Positions 8,657 through 18,232 are shown, counted from the stretch's first letter. The stretch: DNA of 64,000 nucleotides from Paenibacillus taiwanensis DSM 18679 (GCF_000425125.1 NZ_KE384306.1:87705-151704); one strand, 5' to 3'. Notes: a model not told the origin generated them from the sequence alone. Translations and numbers: made by a program.

Positions 8657-9556
8657 ATGGCGCATATGATGACAAGTATGGTGGAGGACCCCCGATTTGG
8701 TCGTAGTCTTCGATTGGACAATAAACGCTACACAATGATTATTCCGTTGGATTATGGGATTCGAATTATGCATTTTAGCCTGCGTGGTGGTGAAAATGTA
8801 TTGTTCCATGATGCAAAGGGGGACGTGGCTCAGTATGGCGAAGCGTTTCATAAAATGGGCAGCGACGGTTGGCTGCTTCGAGGCGGACACCGTCTGTGGG
8901 TTAGTCCTGAAGCTTATCCGCGCACGTATGCTCCAGACGACCAGCCTATTGAATGGAGTCCTACTGGTCAGGGGGTTGTGCTGACGTCTCCAATTGAGCA
9001 ATGGTCGCTCATCAAGAAGCAAATAGAGATTATATTTACCGAGGACCAGGTTCTCCTTATTCATCGTATTACAAATGAGGGCGCTTATCCGATACAGGTA
9101 GCACCATGGTCGATTAATGTGATGGCGCAGGGTGGAACCGCTATAATCCCGCAAACCAAACGAGAAACCGGTCTGCTGCCGAACCGTGCTGTTGTATTAT
9201 GGCCGTATTCACGAATGAATGATGACCGAGTAGTTTGGGGAGAAGATCATATTACGATTCGCCAGTGCCCTGATGCCGCTGGAGCATTTAAACTAGGCAT
9301 AGGAAATGAACCAGGATGGGCTGCTTATTTTTATAATGGAACCGCATTTGAAATTAGTCATGAGCATCAACAAGGTGCAGCATATCCAGATGGCGGCTGT
9401 TCGTTCGAATGTTATACCAATGAGCATATGCTGGAACTGGAGACACTTGGACCTCTGTCTACGCTGGAGCCTGGTCAGAGCGCATCGCATCAAGAATGGT
9501 GGCGTCTGGCAGCAGCATTAGATGTAGCGTCGTTTATAGCTAGTAAACAACAATAA
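8657..9556 (+). CDS. Aldose-1-epimerase-like (DUF4380-type) protein
   Basis: 299 residues with the beta-rich layout of the galactose mutarotase superfamily: repeated segments such as RIMHFSLRGGENVLFHDA, GWLLRGGHRLWVSPEAYP and QVAPWSINVMAQGGTAIIP. It resembles the DUF4380 group rather than canonical GalM; the classic NHTYFNL motif is not seen. As the last gene of the gal operon it may interconvert sugar anomers so that galactokinase gets the alpha form. This role is inferred from fold and context. A single strong terminator follows. Confidence 0.7.
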   Translation: MAHMMTSMVEDPRFGRSLRLDNKRYTMIIPLDYGIRIMHFSLRGGENVLFHDAKGDVAQYGEAFHKMGSDGWLLRGGHRLWVSPEAYPRTYAPDDQPIEWSPTGQGVVLTSPIEQWSLIKKQIEIIFTEDQVLLIHRITNEGAYPIQVAPWSINVMAQGGTAIIPQTKRETGLLPNRAVVLWPYSRMNDDRVVWGEDHITIRQCPDAAGAFKLGIGNEPGWAAYFYNGTAFEISHEHQQGAAYPDGGCSFECYTNEHMLELETLGPLSTLEPGQSASHQEWWRLAAALDVASFIASKQQ

Positions 9557-9581
9557 AGGCTGATTCAGGCAGCTGAGAGCA

Positions 9582-9610
9582 TAGACTTCCGAGTAGGAAG
9601 TCTATTTTTT
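9582..9610 (+). terminator. Rho-independent terminator of the gal operon
   Basis: TAGACTTCC (9582-9590) pairs perfectly with GGAAGTCTA (9596-9604) around a 5-base loop and is followed by TTTTTT. Confidence 0.92.
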
Positions 9611-9664
9611 GTTCAGAATGGAACTTTTGTAAGATCAAGCTTGCCCCGCACTTGTAATCGTTTC

Positions 9665-9693
9665 TTTACAACCCCTCTAAATGAATACATAAT
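9665..9693 (+). promoter_or_regulatory. Sigma-A type promoter for the lipoprotein gene
   Basis: TTTACA (9665-9670) and CATAAT (9688-9693) are separated by 17 bases, 60 bases upstream of the start codon. Confidence 0.65.
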
Positions 9694-9752
9694 AGAGTGG
9701 AATCACGATCTTTATAAAGTTTGTACCTATTTTGAAGGGGAGGAATGAGTAC

Positions 9753-11291
9753 ATGCGCATACGAGCAAGTCTAGCTGCTATGCTAGCAGCATTACTTATT
9801 GTACTTACGGGGTGTCAGTCAGTAGGCGGTGTAGATATTGGGGAAGTGGTTAACAAGACTGCTGACTTGAAGTCGGCGGAGACGAAGGAATCTGTGAGCA
9901 TTAAGCTTGATGTCAGCAAGGATGCCGAGTTAACGTCTGAGGAAAGCCAGTTTATTAACCTTATTAACGGGTTTCAGCTTGATATGGCAACAAAGATGGA
10001 ATCACCTGATCGTGTATCCTCAAGCGGCACGATCAAGATTGCAGGCAAGAGTGTGCCGTTTCAACTTGCAGTAGATGACAAGCAAGTGGTAGTCCAAGTA
10101 GAAGGCGGCAAAACACCGCTAGTTATCCCTGCAACGACAAAAGAAATGGAAGCGCTGGACATCCCGCAATTGGATGTGGAACAGCTAAAGCAATTCCGCA
10201 AATCGATGGTCAAGTTTTTCACTAAGCATGCCCCTAACCCTAAAGTAACAACAGTTACACCAGTTACGGAGCAAATTTTTGGCCAATCCCAATCCTTGAG
10301 CCAAATACATATGGAATTTGGTGCTGACGAAACGATTGGCTGGGTGCGCGGCTTCTTGAAGTCAATACTGGCAGATGAGCAAGGAACTAAAGCTTGGTTA
10401 ACAGAAGTCGGCAAATTGTATGGACCATTGGTTGGACAGTCGATGGAGGCATACGGTGTAAGTGAGAAATCGACAAATATGATAAAAGATGGAGAAGTAT
10501 TCGCTCTTATAGCATTTAAGTGGTTAAAAGAGAATGGAGAAAAATCACTTGATGAGCTGGATAAGGCTTGGACTCAAGTGGTTAAAGAAGATGCTGACAT
10601 GGCTGTTGTCCTCGGCAATAAGACGAAGCTGAAGCTGGATCTTTATGCTGATGCAGCATTAAACCTGAACAAAACGAATATGGAAGTAAACATAGCGTTG
10701 CCTCAATCTGAAGATGTTCCGCTCTCAGGAATTACGTTTAAAGCATCTACAGAGGTGAAAAGTCATAATTCGCCAGTTACAACTGACAAAATCAACACAA
10801 CAAATGCTGTGAATGTATTGGAACAGACCCTAACGCCAGGTCAATGGTTGCGTCATTTCAGTCCTGATTCCACGGTTCATCAGTTGTTGAAGGACGCGGG
10901 CATTTCACGCAAATATGTGGCCCTGCCGCTTGCAGAAGGCAAATATGACGATTGGTTGATTGATGGTCCTGCTCCTTTTGTAAAAAACGGCGTAACGATG
11001 GTTCCACTTCGTTATGTAGCTGAGCATTTGGATGCAGATGTAAAATGGGACAGCAAAGCGTCGCAGGCGCGTATCGTAGAGGATCTTACAGGTAAAGTAA
11101 TTATAATAAAACTAAACAGCAAGCAAGTGACGGTTGATGGCAGCGTTGTGACCAAGAAACTGGATGTCGCTCCTATCATGAAGGACTCCACCGTGTATGT
11201 GCCGCTGCGTGATATCGCGCAACTGCTGGGCGCAAAGGTAGGGTATGAGAAGGGCGAATACGTGAACTATGCAACAGTCACTAGAGACTAG
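9753..11291 (+). CDS. Lipoprotein with C-terminal copper-amine-oxidase-N (stalk) domain
   Basis: 512 residues. The signal peptide ends in the lipobox LTGC, so the protein should be lipid-anchored outside the membrane. Residues 20-350 form an unassigned secreted domain. The last ~110 residues carry the two repeats typical of the copper amine oxidase N-terminal-like domain (VPLRYVAEHLDADVKWD and VPLRDIAQLLGAKVGYE), common in Paenibacillus surface proteins and thought to bind wall or polymer. The ATG at 9753 is preceded by AAGGGGAGG nine bases away; an upstream in-frame TTG at 9732 is rejected. No enzymatic motif was seen. Confidence 0.85.
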   Translation: MRIRASLAAMLAALLIVLTGCQSVGGVDIGEVVNKTADLKSAETKESVSIKLDVSKDAELTSEESQFINLINGFQLDMATKMESPDRVSSSGTIKIAGKSVPFQLAVDDKQVVVQVEGGKTPLVIPATTKEMEALDIPQLDVEQLKQFRKSMVKFFTKHAPNPKVTTVTPVTEQIFGQSQSLSQIHMEFGADETIGWVRGFLKSILADEQGTKAWLTEVGKLYGPLVGQSMEAYGVSEKSTNMIKDGEVFALIAFKWLKENGEKSLDELDKAWTQVVKEDADMAVVLGNKTKLKLDLYADAALNLNKTNMEVNIALPQSEDVPLSGITFKASTEVKSHNSPVTTDKINTTNAVNVLEQTLTPGQWLRHFSPDSTVHQLLKDAGISRKYVALPLAEGKYDDWLIDGPAPFVKNGVTMVPLRYVAEHLDADVKWDSKASQARIVEDLTGKVIIIKLNSKQVTVDGSVVTKKLDVAPIMKDSTVYVPLRDIAQLLGAKVGYEKGEYVNYATVTRD

Positions 11292-11385
11292 ACAGCTTAC
11301 TGCAATTGGCATATTGCAGTTGCAGTGCAGCAGCTTTGTGCTCGTAAGTTGAAGTTGAGCTATTGCATATAACAGCATTCATAAG

Positions 11386-11428
11386 AAACCCATTCCCTTA
11401 GCACATTATAGTAGGGGATGGGTTTTTT
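11386..11428 (+). terminator. Rho-independent terminator
   Basis: AACCCATTCCC pairs with GGGGATGGGTT (one mismatch) and runs into TTTTTT. A second perfect 8-bp inverted repeat, ACTGCAAT/ATTGCAGT, lies at 11299-11320 just after the lipoprotein stop. Confidence 0.88.
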
Positions 11429-11461
11429 GCATGTTAGTAGGGTAGTGCTGAAGGATGAGCG

Positions 11462-12052
11462 GCCTATGCAGGTGTCAAAACACTGAAGGCGGGTGCATCG
11501 GCTGGGTTGGAAATCGTATTTCATTTGTAAAGCTGAATGAGGGGGAAATCATAAACGAGGCAGCTATGTAAACTTGTAAGCAAGCATTGTAGCAGGTATT
11601 GTCATAAGCATTGTAAACGTTGGGATTATGAATGTTTGTTGACGCTGTTCTCACACTTGTGGACACGGAAATTGAGATTCGTGTGCGAACAATGGAGGAT
11701 TTTGGACAGAGGATGACGAAGATGAAAGAGGTAACACCGTTCCATCTCGATATTTGCCTGCATATGAAAGGGTATATGAATCGTCCGCCGATGGAGAGAA
11801 CGGATACCACCGGAAGCTTATATCACTTGGCTCAGCTTGTGGCGCTTGAGGAGCTTGACTTGCATCTTTCATCTTGCATAGCCAGGTACAAGCTGGAGTC
11901 AGCGACGGCAATTTCATAGCGGCTTGCGGCGTGCCAACATTGGACGGGCTGGCGCACGAGGAGACGGTGTCCATGTTGTACACGAACATGTACACGTGGA
12001 AGACATACCAAGGCGAGCAGCGTTGCTCGCGGGTATCATGGAACGCTTATAA
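11462..12052 (+). pseudogene. Eroded M20-family metallopeptidase (glutamate carboxypeptidase type)
   Basis: Three reading frames carry consecutive pieces of one M20 peptidase. AYAGVKTLKAGASAGLE lies near 11463. EIEIRVRTMEDFG lies near 11668. SDGNFIAACGVPTLDGL is at about 11900. EHVHVEDIPRRAALLAGIME runs up to the stop at 12050-12052. These correspond in order to the dimerisation lid and C-terminal catalytic part of the family. Frameshifts and stops occur at about 11528, 11575 and 11880-11960, and the N-terminal third (first metal ligands) is missing. Translated open frames in this stretch are therefore fragments of a dead gene. Confidence 0.8.
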
Positions 12053-12184
12053 CGATGTTTACGATTCCGAAGCACTTATCCTGCGTAGATGTAGCTTGCA
12101 TAGGACGGCAGCAGGAACACCGCGTAGTTACACAAGCAAGAGGGTACGGACATCTAAACAACCGCTTAAAGGAGTGTAGCACCA

Positions 12185-13618
12185 ATGGCCAAATCGTTAG
12201 GCTCAAGCACTAACATTATTATCCGAATGGAAATTGACAAGAGCAAGTGTACCTTTGCCCAGGTCGCAGCGGCAATTGGCGAGGGCGGTGGAGATATCGT
12301 CGCAATCGACGTAATTAGAAGCGCAGCCACCTCAACCGTAAGAGACATTACGGTAAATGTGTACGATGGGAGTGTCGGAGACCGAATCGTCCAGCGCCTG
12401 AAGCCGCTGGAGGGTGTACGTATTGTAAATATCTCGGACCAGACTTTCTTGCTTCACTTAGGCGGTAAGATCGAAATGCAGCCTAAAGTTCCGATTCGGA
12501 ACCGTGACGATCTGTCACGTGTGTATACGCCAGGTGTGGCACGTGTATGTATGGCGATTCATGAAGACCCTAATCGTGCTTTTACGTTGACGATCAAGCG
12601 TGATACCGTTGCTGTTATTTCCGATGGCACGGCCGTACTTGGGCTTGGCAATATTGGGCCACGGGCGGCAATGCCTGTTATGGAAGGCAAAGCGATGCTG
12701 TTCAAGCAGTTTGCAGGTGTTGATGCGTTCCCGATCTGTCTTGATACGCAGGATCCAGATGAGATTGTACAGACGATTGTTGCCATTGCACCTGGTTTCG
12801 GCGGCATTAATCTGGAGGATATTTCCGCCCCGCGCTGCTTCGATATTGAGCGCAGATTAACGGAGAAGCTCGACATCCCCGTCTTCCATGATGATCAGCA
12901 CGGTACGTCTGTTGTGCTGCTGGCTGGTATACTTAACGCTCTGCGAATCGTAGAGAAAAAGCTGGAAGACTGCAAGATCGTACTGTGCGGAATTGGCGCT
13001 GCGGGTATGGCATGTACAGAAATGTTGCAGACAGCAGGAGCACGAAACGTCATTGGTGTTGATCGCCAAGGAGCGCTAGTACGCTCGACCACTTACGAGA
13101 ACGAGTCATGGAACAGCTACGCAGCCAAGACGAATCCTAATGAAGAGACAGGCTCGTTATCAGAAGTCATCCGCGGTGCAGATATCTTTATCGGTGTATC
13201 TGGCCCAGGTGTGCTCAAAAAGGCAGACGTTGAATCGATGGCACATGATGCTATCGTATTTGCAATGGCTAACCCAACACCCGAAATTGATCCGGATGAG
13301 ATAGAGGGTATTGCGCGTATTATTGCGACAGGGCGCTCGGATTATCCGAATCAGATTAACAATGTGTTGTGCTTTCCTGGCTTGTTCCGCGGCCTGCTGG
13401 ACTGCCGCGCTTCCCATGTGACTGAAAGTATGAAGCTTGCTGCTGCAAAAGCGATTGCCGATGTCGTATCCGACGATGAATTGAGCGAAGTGTACATTAT
13501 TCCATCGGTCTTTAACGATAAGGTTGTCCCGCGTGTCAGAGACGCGGTAGTGGATGCCGCATTTGAAGCAGGTGTCGCTCGTAGACGTGATTACCGCGAT
13601 AAATCGCAATCCAAATAA
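12185..13618 (+). CDS. NAD(P)-dependent malic enzyme with N-terminal ACT domain
   Basis: Oxidative decarboxylation of malate to pyruvate. Residues ~10-85 form an ACT-like regulatory domain (IIRMEIDKSKCTFAQVAAAI). The malic enzyme core follows: RVYTPGVARVC, LGLGNIGPRAAMPVMEGKA, the metal-binding FGGINLEDISAPRCF, FHDDQHGT and the dinucleotide fold GIGAAGMACTEML. 477 residues equals the short bacterial enzyme plus the ACT extension. AAAGGAG precedes the ATG. Cofactor preference cannot be read safely. It is followed by a terminator and looks monocistronic. Confidence 0.93.
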   Translation: MAKSLGSSTNIIIRMEIDKSKCTFAQVAAAIGEGGGDIVAIDVIRSAATSTVRDITVNVYDGSVGDRIVQRLKPLEGVRIVNISDQTFLLHLGGKIEMQPKVPIRNRDDLSRVYTPGVARVCMAIHEDPNRAFTLTIKRDTVAVISDGTAVLGLGNIGPRAAMPVMEGKAMLFKQFAGVDAFPICLDTQDPDEIVQTIVAIAPGFGGINLEDISAPRCFDIERRLTEKLDIPVFHDDQHGTSVVLLAGILNALRIVEKKLEDCKIVLCGIGAAGMACTEMLQTAGARNVIGVDRQGALVRSTTYENESWNSYAAKTNPNEETGSLSEVIRGADIFIGVSGPGVLKKADVESMAHDAIVFAMANPTPEIDPDEIEGIARIIATGRSDYPNQINNVLCFPGLFRGLLDCRASHVTESMKLAAAKAIADVVSDDELSEVYIIPSVFNDKVVPRVRDAVVDAAFEAGVARRRDYRDKSQSK

Positions 13619-13656
13619 GGAACAAGCAACGATTTCATATTGTTGATGATACTGCT

Positions 13657-13697
13657 GAGCATAGCGGTGTGTAGAACCGACCTATGCTCGGTTTTTT
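13657..13697 (+). terminator. Rho-independent terminator after malic enzyme
   Basis: GAGCATAG (13657-13664) pairs with CTATGCTC (13682-13689), followed by GGTTTTTTATT. Confidence 0.88.
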
Positions 13698-13804
13698 ATT
13701 ATAGCAACAGTTTAATGCGATAGAGTGACAAAGTAAAGAATAATCGACAATTTATTTTCAACACATTTTTTACCATATTATAACATAAATATCAACCGTT
13801 ATTA

Positions 13805-13834
13805 TTGACGCACTTAACTAAGGTAGTGCATTAT
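13805..13834 (+). promoter_or_regulatory. Candidate promoter for ABC importer operon
   Basis: TTGACG (13805-13810) and CATTAT (13829-13834) with an 18-base gap. The ~180-base leader to the first gene contains a small hairpin (CACTG/CAGTG near 13845-13862) but no T-box or other recognised riboswitch core. Confidence 0.5.
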
Positions 13835-14013
13835 CACTATATCACACTGCTGATACAGTGCTTTTATGCATTAAAAAGTTGTTGCGTTAATGGATGGTCA
13901 ATTCAATTATTGCTACAGCTATAGGCAGGGAAAATCAACATGACGCTTTCGCAGAGGGTTCAAAAGATAAGTTAACCAACTTGCTTTTAAGCGGAGAAAG
14001 GGGATTTTGATTT

Positions 14014-15048
14014 ATGAAATTCAGTCGTCAATTTGGACTCGTCGTGTTATTAGCTGTATTGACAGTTGTAAGCGCCTGCGGCGCAAAAGGAACGGAACCT
14101 GCCCCTGCTGGTACAGGGGGGACAGAAGGAAAGAGCGGTGAGAAGATCAAGATTGGAATTACGCAAATTGTAGAGCATCTTTCTCTTGATGAAGCACGCA
14201 GAGGATTCGTGCAAGCGCTAAAAGACGCTGGATATGTGGAGGGGGAGACCCTTGAAATTGACTTTCAGAATGCACAAGGAGATCTAAGTAATGCGGCGAC
14301 CATTTCGCAGAAGTTTGCAAGCGATAACAAGGATTTAGTTTTGGCTATTGCCACCCCCACAGCTCAAGCGGCTGTCCAGAACATTAAAAATAAGCCCATT
14401 TTATTTACAGCAGTAACAGACCCGATTGGAGCAGGTTTGGTTCAAAGTATCGAGAAACCAGGTGCAAATGTAACAGGCACAGCTGATCTGCATCCTGAAG
14501 CTATTTCTAAGTTAATGGAATTTATAGCTAATCATATCACCAATATAAAATCGGTAGGAATTCTTGCCAATGAAGGCGAACAAAATACGCAAACCAATGT
14601 GAAGCAAGCTGTTGATGCGCTTAGCAAGCTCGGTTTGCAGGTCGTAAAAGCGCCAGTTGCGAATAGCTCTGAGGTTAAGCAGGCGACGGAATCTTTGGTA
14701 GGTAAAGTACAAGCCATTTATGTACCTTCAGACAATACGGTTGTTAGTGCGTTAGCTACAGTCATAAGTGTGGCCACGGACAATAAAATTCCGACTTTTG
14801 TTGCGGATAAAGATTCCGTGAAAAATGGCGGTGTTGCCAGTTACGGTTTTGAATATTTTGATCTGGGCTATTCCACAGGCAAGATGGCGGTTGAAATTTT
14901 GAAAGATGGCAAGAAACCAGCTGATCTGGCAGTGAAATATCCGGAAAAGCTAGATTTGGTGCTAAATATGAAGGCGGCTGCATCTCAAGGCTTTGACGTA
15001 ACGGCTGCAATAAAAGCAGAAGTGAAACAAGAGAACTTATTCGAATAA
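14014..15048 (+). CDS. ABC transporter substrate-binding lipoprotein (TrpX/PF04392 type)
   Basis: 344 residues. Signal peptide with lipobox near VSAC at ~22, then a low-complexity linker. The mature protein starts KIKIGITQIVEHLSLDEARRGF and contains DFQNAQGDL, PILFTAVTDPIGAGLV and AIYVPSDNTV. These are hallmarks of the periplasmic-binding family found with TrpXYZ-type transporters. It should capture an amino acid or related small molecule and hand it to the permease encoded next. Only 25 bases separate it from that gene. Confidence 0.88.
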   Translation: MKFSRQFGLVVLLAVLTVVSACGAKGTEPAPAGTGGTEGKSGEKIKIGITQIVEHLSLDEARRGFVQALKDAGYVEGETLEIDFQNAQGDLSNAATISQKFASDNKDLVLAIATPTAQAAVQNIKNKPILFTAVTDPIGAGLVQSIEKPGANVTGTADLHPEAISKLMEFIANHITNIKSVGILANEGEQNTQTNVKQAVDALSKLGLQVVKAPVANSSEVKQATESLVGKVQAIYVPSDNTVVSALATVISVATDNKIPTFVADKDSVKNGGVASYGFEYFDLGYSTGKMAVEILKDGKKPADLAVKYPEKLDLVLNMKAAASQGFDVTAAIKAEVKQENLFE

Positions 15049-15073
15049 GACAGCGATAAGGAGGTACAGCAAC

Positions 15074-16000
15074 ATGCTTCACGCTGGATTTTGGGAAGCG
15101 ATGCTAAAGTCTGTCGAAATAGGACTTTTGTATGCGATTATGGCATTTGGTGTATATTTGACCTTTCGTATTTTAGATTTTCCAGATTTGACTGTTGATG
15201 GCAGCTTTACGACAGGAGCGGGTATAGCGGCTTTAGGTATCACTTCGGGCATGAACCCATTTCTGGCTACGCTGCTGGCTTGTATCGGGGGAGGACTTGC
15301 AGGGATATTAACGGGTTTGATCCATACCAAAGGTAAAGTAAACGCTTTGCTGTCTGGCATATTAATGATGATTGCGCTGCATTCCATTAATTTGAGAATT
15401 ATGGGCAGGTCAAATATAACATTAGTAAATTCGGAGACGCTGTTGTCACCACTGACAGATGGGTTTAAGTATGAGTTTGTCCTTGTGATGGGTGTAGTTG
15501 CTATGGCGATCAAGCTGCTTCTGGATTTATTTTTGAAAACTGAAATTGGACTTGCACTGCGAGCTACGGGTGATAACGCCCGTATGATTAGAAGCTTAGG
15601 TGTGCGGACGGATACTACGATTATTATTGGGGTAGGTTTGTCCAATGCTATGGTGGCACTAGCAGGCGCGCTCATTGCCCAATATCAGGGATTTGCGGAT
15701 ATCCAGTTAGGTGTCGGTATGATCGTGATTGGTCTGGCCTCGGTTATTATTGGGGAGGCGGTATTTGGCCACCGAACAATTGTACGTACGACACTAGCTG
15801 TATTGCTAGGTGCAGTATTGTATCGTCTGATCGTGGCCGTTGCCCTCCAGTTGGAGCTTGATTCTACCGATTTAAAGCTGTTGACAGCTGTAATCGTCAT
15901 TATTGCACTTACGCTGCCCATGATTCGAAGAGCGGTGAGACAACGTGCTGACAGCCGCAGACGGGCGGTAGAACTAATGCAGCATGGGGGTGATGTATAG
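15074..16000 (+). CDS. ABC transporter permease (branched-chain amino acid/TrpY type)
   Basis: 308 residues with about eight hydrophobic segments and the family segment FPDLTVDGSFTTGAG near residue 35, plus GLALRATGDNARMIRSLGVRTD near 155, the cytoplasmic coupling region of BPD_transp_2 permeases. AAGGAGGT precedes the ATG. The stop TAG overlaps the GTG start of the ATPase gene, indicating translational coupling. Confidence 0.9.
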   Translation: MLHAGFWEAMLKSVEIGLLYAIMAFGVYLTFRILDFPDLTVDGSFTTGAGIAALGITSGMNPFLATLLACIGGGLAGILTGLIHTKGKVNALLSGILMMIALHSINLRIMGRSNITLVNSETLLSPLTDGFKYEFVLVMGVVAMAIKLLLDLFLKTEIGLALRATGDNARMIRSLGVRTDTTIIIGVGLSNAMVALAGALIAQYQGFADIQLGVGMIVIGLASVIIGEAVFGHRTIVRTTLAVLLGAVLYRLIVAVALQLELDSTDLKLLTAVIVIIALTLPMIRRAVRQRADSRRRAVELMQHGGDV

Positions 16001-16797
16001 TGCTTCACATTCAGCAAGTATGTAAATTGTTTAATCCAGGAACAGCAGATGAGAAATTGGCGCTTGTACATATTAACCTCCACCTGAAGCAGGGCGACTT
16101 TGTGACAGTAATCGGCAGTAATGGAGCAGGTAAATCAACACTAATGAACGTGATTTCTGGTGTGACGCTGCCGGATATAGGTTGTGTTCATATTGCTGGA
16201 CGGGATGTAAGTGCTATGTTAGAGCATACGCGCAGCCGTTGGATTGGTCGGGTGTTCCAAGATCCGCTGGCAGGTACAGCACCTTCAATGACCATCGCAG
16301 AGAATTTGGCGCTAGCTTATGCGCGGGGGCGACAGAGGGGACTAAGCGTCGGTGTCAGCCGTCAACGGAAAAGCTCGTTTAGGGAGCAGCTTGAAATTTT
16401 AGGCTTAGGATTGGAGCATCGTCTATCGGCAAAGGTTGGCTTGCTGTCTGGGGGAGAAAGGCAGGCACTAAGCCTGTTGATGGCAACATTTACGCAGCCA
16501 AGCTTGCTGCTGCTGGATGAGCATACCGCTGCCTTGGACCCCGCTCGGGCGGAAATGATTACAAGATTGACCGATAAAATTGTACGAGAAACGTCCTTGA
16601 CGACGTTAATGGTCACACACAACATGGAGCAGGCGATAAGACTCGGCAATCGATTAATCATGATGGATAAGGGGAAAATTATATTAGATATAGGAGCGGA
16701 TCAGAAAAAGCAGTTGACAGTAGAAAAACTGTTGCGGGAGTTTGAGCGGCTGCGCGGAGAGAAATTTGTAGATGATCGGGTAATGCTTGGTGGATAG
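16000..16797 (+). CDS. ABC transporter ATP-binding protein (TrpZ type)
   Basis: 265 residues. Walker A GSNGAGKST lies at about residues 38-46, a signature LLSGGERQALSLLMA near 148, Walker B LLLLDEHTAALDP near 168 and the switch histidine in MVTHNM near 205. It energises the permease upstream, with which it overlaps by one base (TAGTG). The tail of the operon is closed by a strong terminator. Confidence 0.92.
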   Translation: MLHIQQVCKLFNPGTADEKLALVHINLHLKQGDFVTVIGSNGAGKSTLMNVISGVTLPDIGCVHIAGRDVSAMLEHTRSRWIGRVFQDPLAGTAPSMTIAENLALAYARGRQRGLSVGVSRQRKSSFREQLEILGLGLEHRLSAKVGLLSGGERQALSLLMATFTQPSLLLLDEHTAALDPARAEMITRLTDKIVRETSLTTLMVTHNMEQAIRLGNRLIMMDKGKIILDIGADQKKQLTVEKLLREFERLRGEKFVDDRVMLGG

Positions 16798-16828
16798 GTA
16801 AATCAAAACGAAGTTCCGTCAATTCTTT

Positions 16829-16852
16829 GTCCACCATAGCGTGGACTTTTTT
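16829..16852 (+). terminator. Rho-independent terminator of ABC importer operon
   Basis: GTCCAC catagc GTGGAC followed by TTTTTT. Confidence 0.88.
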
Positions 16853-16997
16853 GCTTTTAGGCTCATTAGTTGGGTGCATATCACAAAATTATTGTAAGTG
16901 TATGTCGAATTAAAAATAGCTCCTTTTAGTCATTTAACCTCTTTATACCAATTCATATAATGAACTTGTAAGAACTTATACTGGAGGAGGGTATATT

Positions 16998-17603
16998 ATG
17001 CAAACATGGAAGGTTGGCATATTATTGTTCGATGAAGTAGAAGTGCTTGATTTTGCCGGGCCGTTTGAAGTATTTGCAGTGACGGCATTTAACCGCATGC
17101 AGCCCGATCATCACGAGCCGTTTCAGGTTACAACGATTTCGCAGACCGGTCAGTTGATAACTGCGCGTAATGGATTAAAGGTAACACCTGATTACAGCCT
17201 GGATACGGCTCCACAGTATGACCTTTTAGTCATCCCAGGGGGGAAGGGAGTTCGGCAAGAACTTCATAATCCGATCCTGATCGAATGGATTCGTAACCAG
17301 TATGAGTCCGTGCAATGGATGACATCTGTATGTACAGGCGCACTACTGTTAGCCAAGGCTGGCTTGTTAAATGGTTTGCAAGCTACGACACACTGGGGCA
17401 GCATTGAATGGCTGCGCACCGATTATCCTGAGGTACATGTGGTGGAAAACGTAAAATATGTCGATGAGGATCGTATCGTCACTTCAGCAGGTATTTCCGC
17501 AGGCATTCATATGGCATTACATATGGTTAGCCGGCTGCTGGGACGAGAGGTAGCCCGGGATACTGCACGCCAAATGGAGTATGATATTGAGCTGCCGTGT
17601 TAA
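16998..17603 (+). CDS. DJ-1/PfpI-family protein
   Basis: 201 residues. The N-terminus KVGILLFDEVEVLDFAGPFEVF and the nucleophile elbow VCTGALLLAKAGLLNG, with Cys112, place it in the GATase1-like DJ-1/PfpI superfamily, close to the sensor half of GlxA/FtrA-type regulators but without an AraC DNA-binding domain. ATTHWGSIEWL follows the elbow as usual. Such proteins include isonitrile hydratases and glyoxalases; activity is not resolvable here. GGAGGAGG precedes the ATG. Confidence 0.88.
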   Translation: MQTWKVGILLFDEVEVLDFAGPFEVFAVTAFNRMQPDHHEPFQVTTISQTGQLITARNGLKVTPDYSLDTAPQYDLLVIPGGKGVRQELHNPILIEWIRNQYESVQWMTSVCTGALLLAKAGLLNGLQATTHWGSIEWLRTDYPEVHVVENVKYVDEDRIVTSAGISAGIHMALHMVSRLLGREVARDTARQMEYDIELPC

Positions 17604-17741
17604 GGAAGAGCAAGTGGTACGATCATGAATGCAGCAGGCTAACTGCGGTACTGAAAATCCAATTAAAGCTTATATCTGGCATAAGCGCTGAAATATAGAG
17701 TATAGGTTCGAAGCATAGATTAGGGAAAGGCAGGGATAAAC

Positions 17742-18193
17742 ATGGTCAAGCAGAGGTTATTTGCGTGGTTTGGAATTATAGTTATGTTATCCGTTACCGG
17801 ATGCAATGCTCCTTCAGCCACAACTCAAAAACCCCCATTATCTGCTGACAGCCTACCTGCTAACAACACCGCTTCGTCGATAGACAAGAACTTTTTTATG
17901 TCATTTCAAGACTCCACAGGTCAGCAAATTTCTCTATCTCACAAACCAGCCCGCATCGTCATTTTGAATACAGAGGTACTGGAATTATTTTATCAACTTG
18001 GAGGTACAGCGGTTGGGCGAGCTACTGCCCCGGGTACACTAGTGCCGGAATAGGCTCAGTCAGTGAGGCACTATCCACAACCAACACCCCACTAGCTTTA
18101 ATCAAAATGGACAGCTACGAAAATATTATCCAAACTGCAAAGATACAAGAAGCACCGATGTTTAACGATTTGCAAATGGTAACACAAATATAG
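17742..18193 (+). pseudogene. Truncated FecB-like (iron-siderophore binding) lipoprotein
   Basis: The first 103 codons encode a lipoprotein signal (SVTGC) and the start of a periplasmic binding domain (ISLSHKPARIVILNTEVLEL, then LGGTAVGRAT), then stop at 18053. Another frame continues with LALIKMDSYENIIQTAKIQE and ends at 18191-18193, matching a later part of the same family. So the gene has lost its middle and C-terminal lobe and is frameshifted. No permease or ATPase partner is nearby. It may still produce a short secreted lipoprotein. Confidence 0.75.
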
Positions 18194-18202
18194 GTAGTAA
18201 AC

Positions 18203-18232
18203 AAAGAGGCTGGTTATCCCAGTCTCTTTATT
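18203..18232 (+). terminator. Rho-independent terminator
   Basis: AAAGAGGCTGG pairs with CCAGTCTCTTT (one G-U) around TTAT/C, followed by ATTATG; T-run is short. Confidence 0.65.

Noticed and set aside
8543-9154. 203-codon minus-strand frame opposite the mutarotase-like gene
   Set aside because: Shadow of the plus-strand gene; no motif and no ribosome site.
11632-12179. Two plus-strand frames of ~95-101 codons as separate genes
   Set aside because: They are pieces of one M20 peptidase in different frames, so annotated as a single pseudogene.
13840-14010. T-box or tryptophan leader before the ABC importer
   Set aside because: No T-box core sequence or specifier-loop pattern; only a short hairpin.
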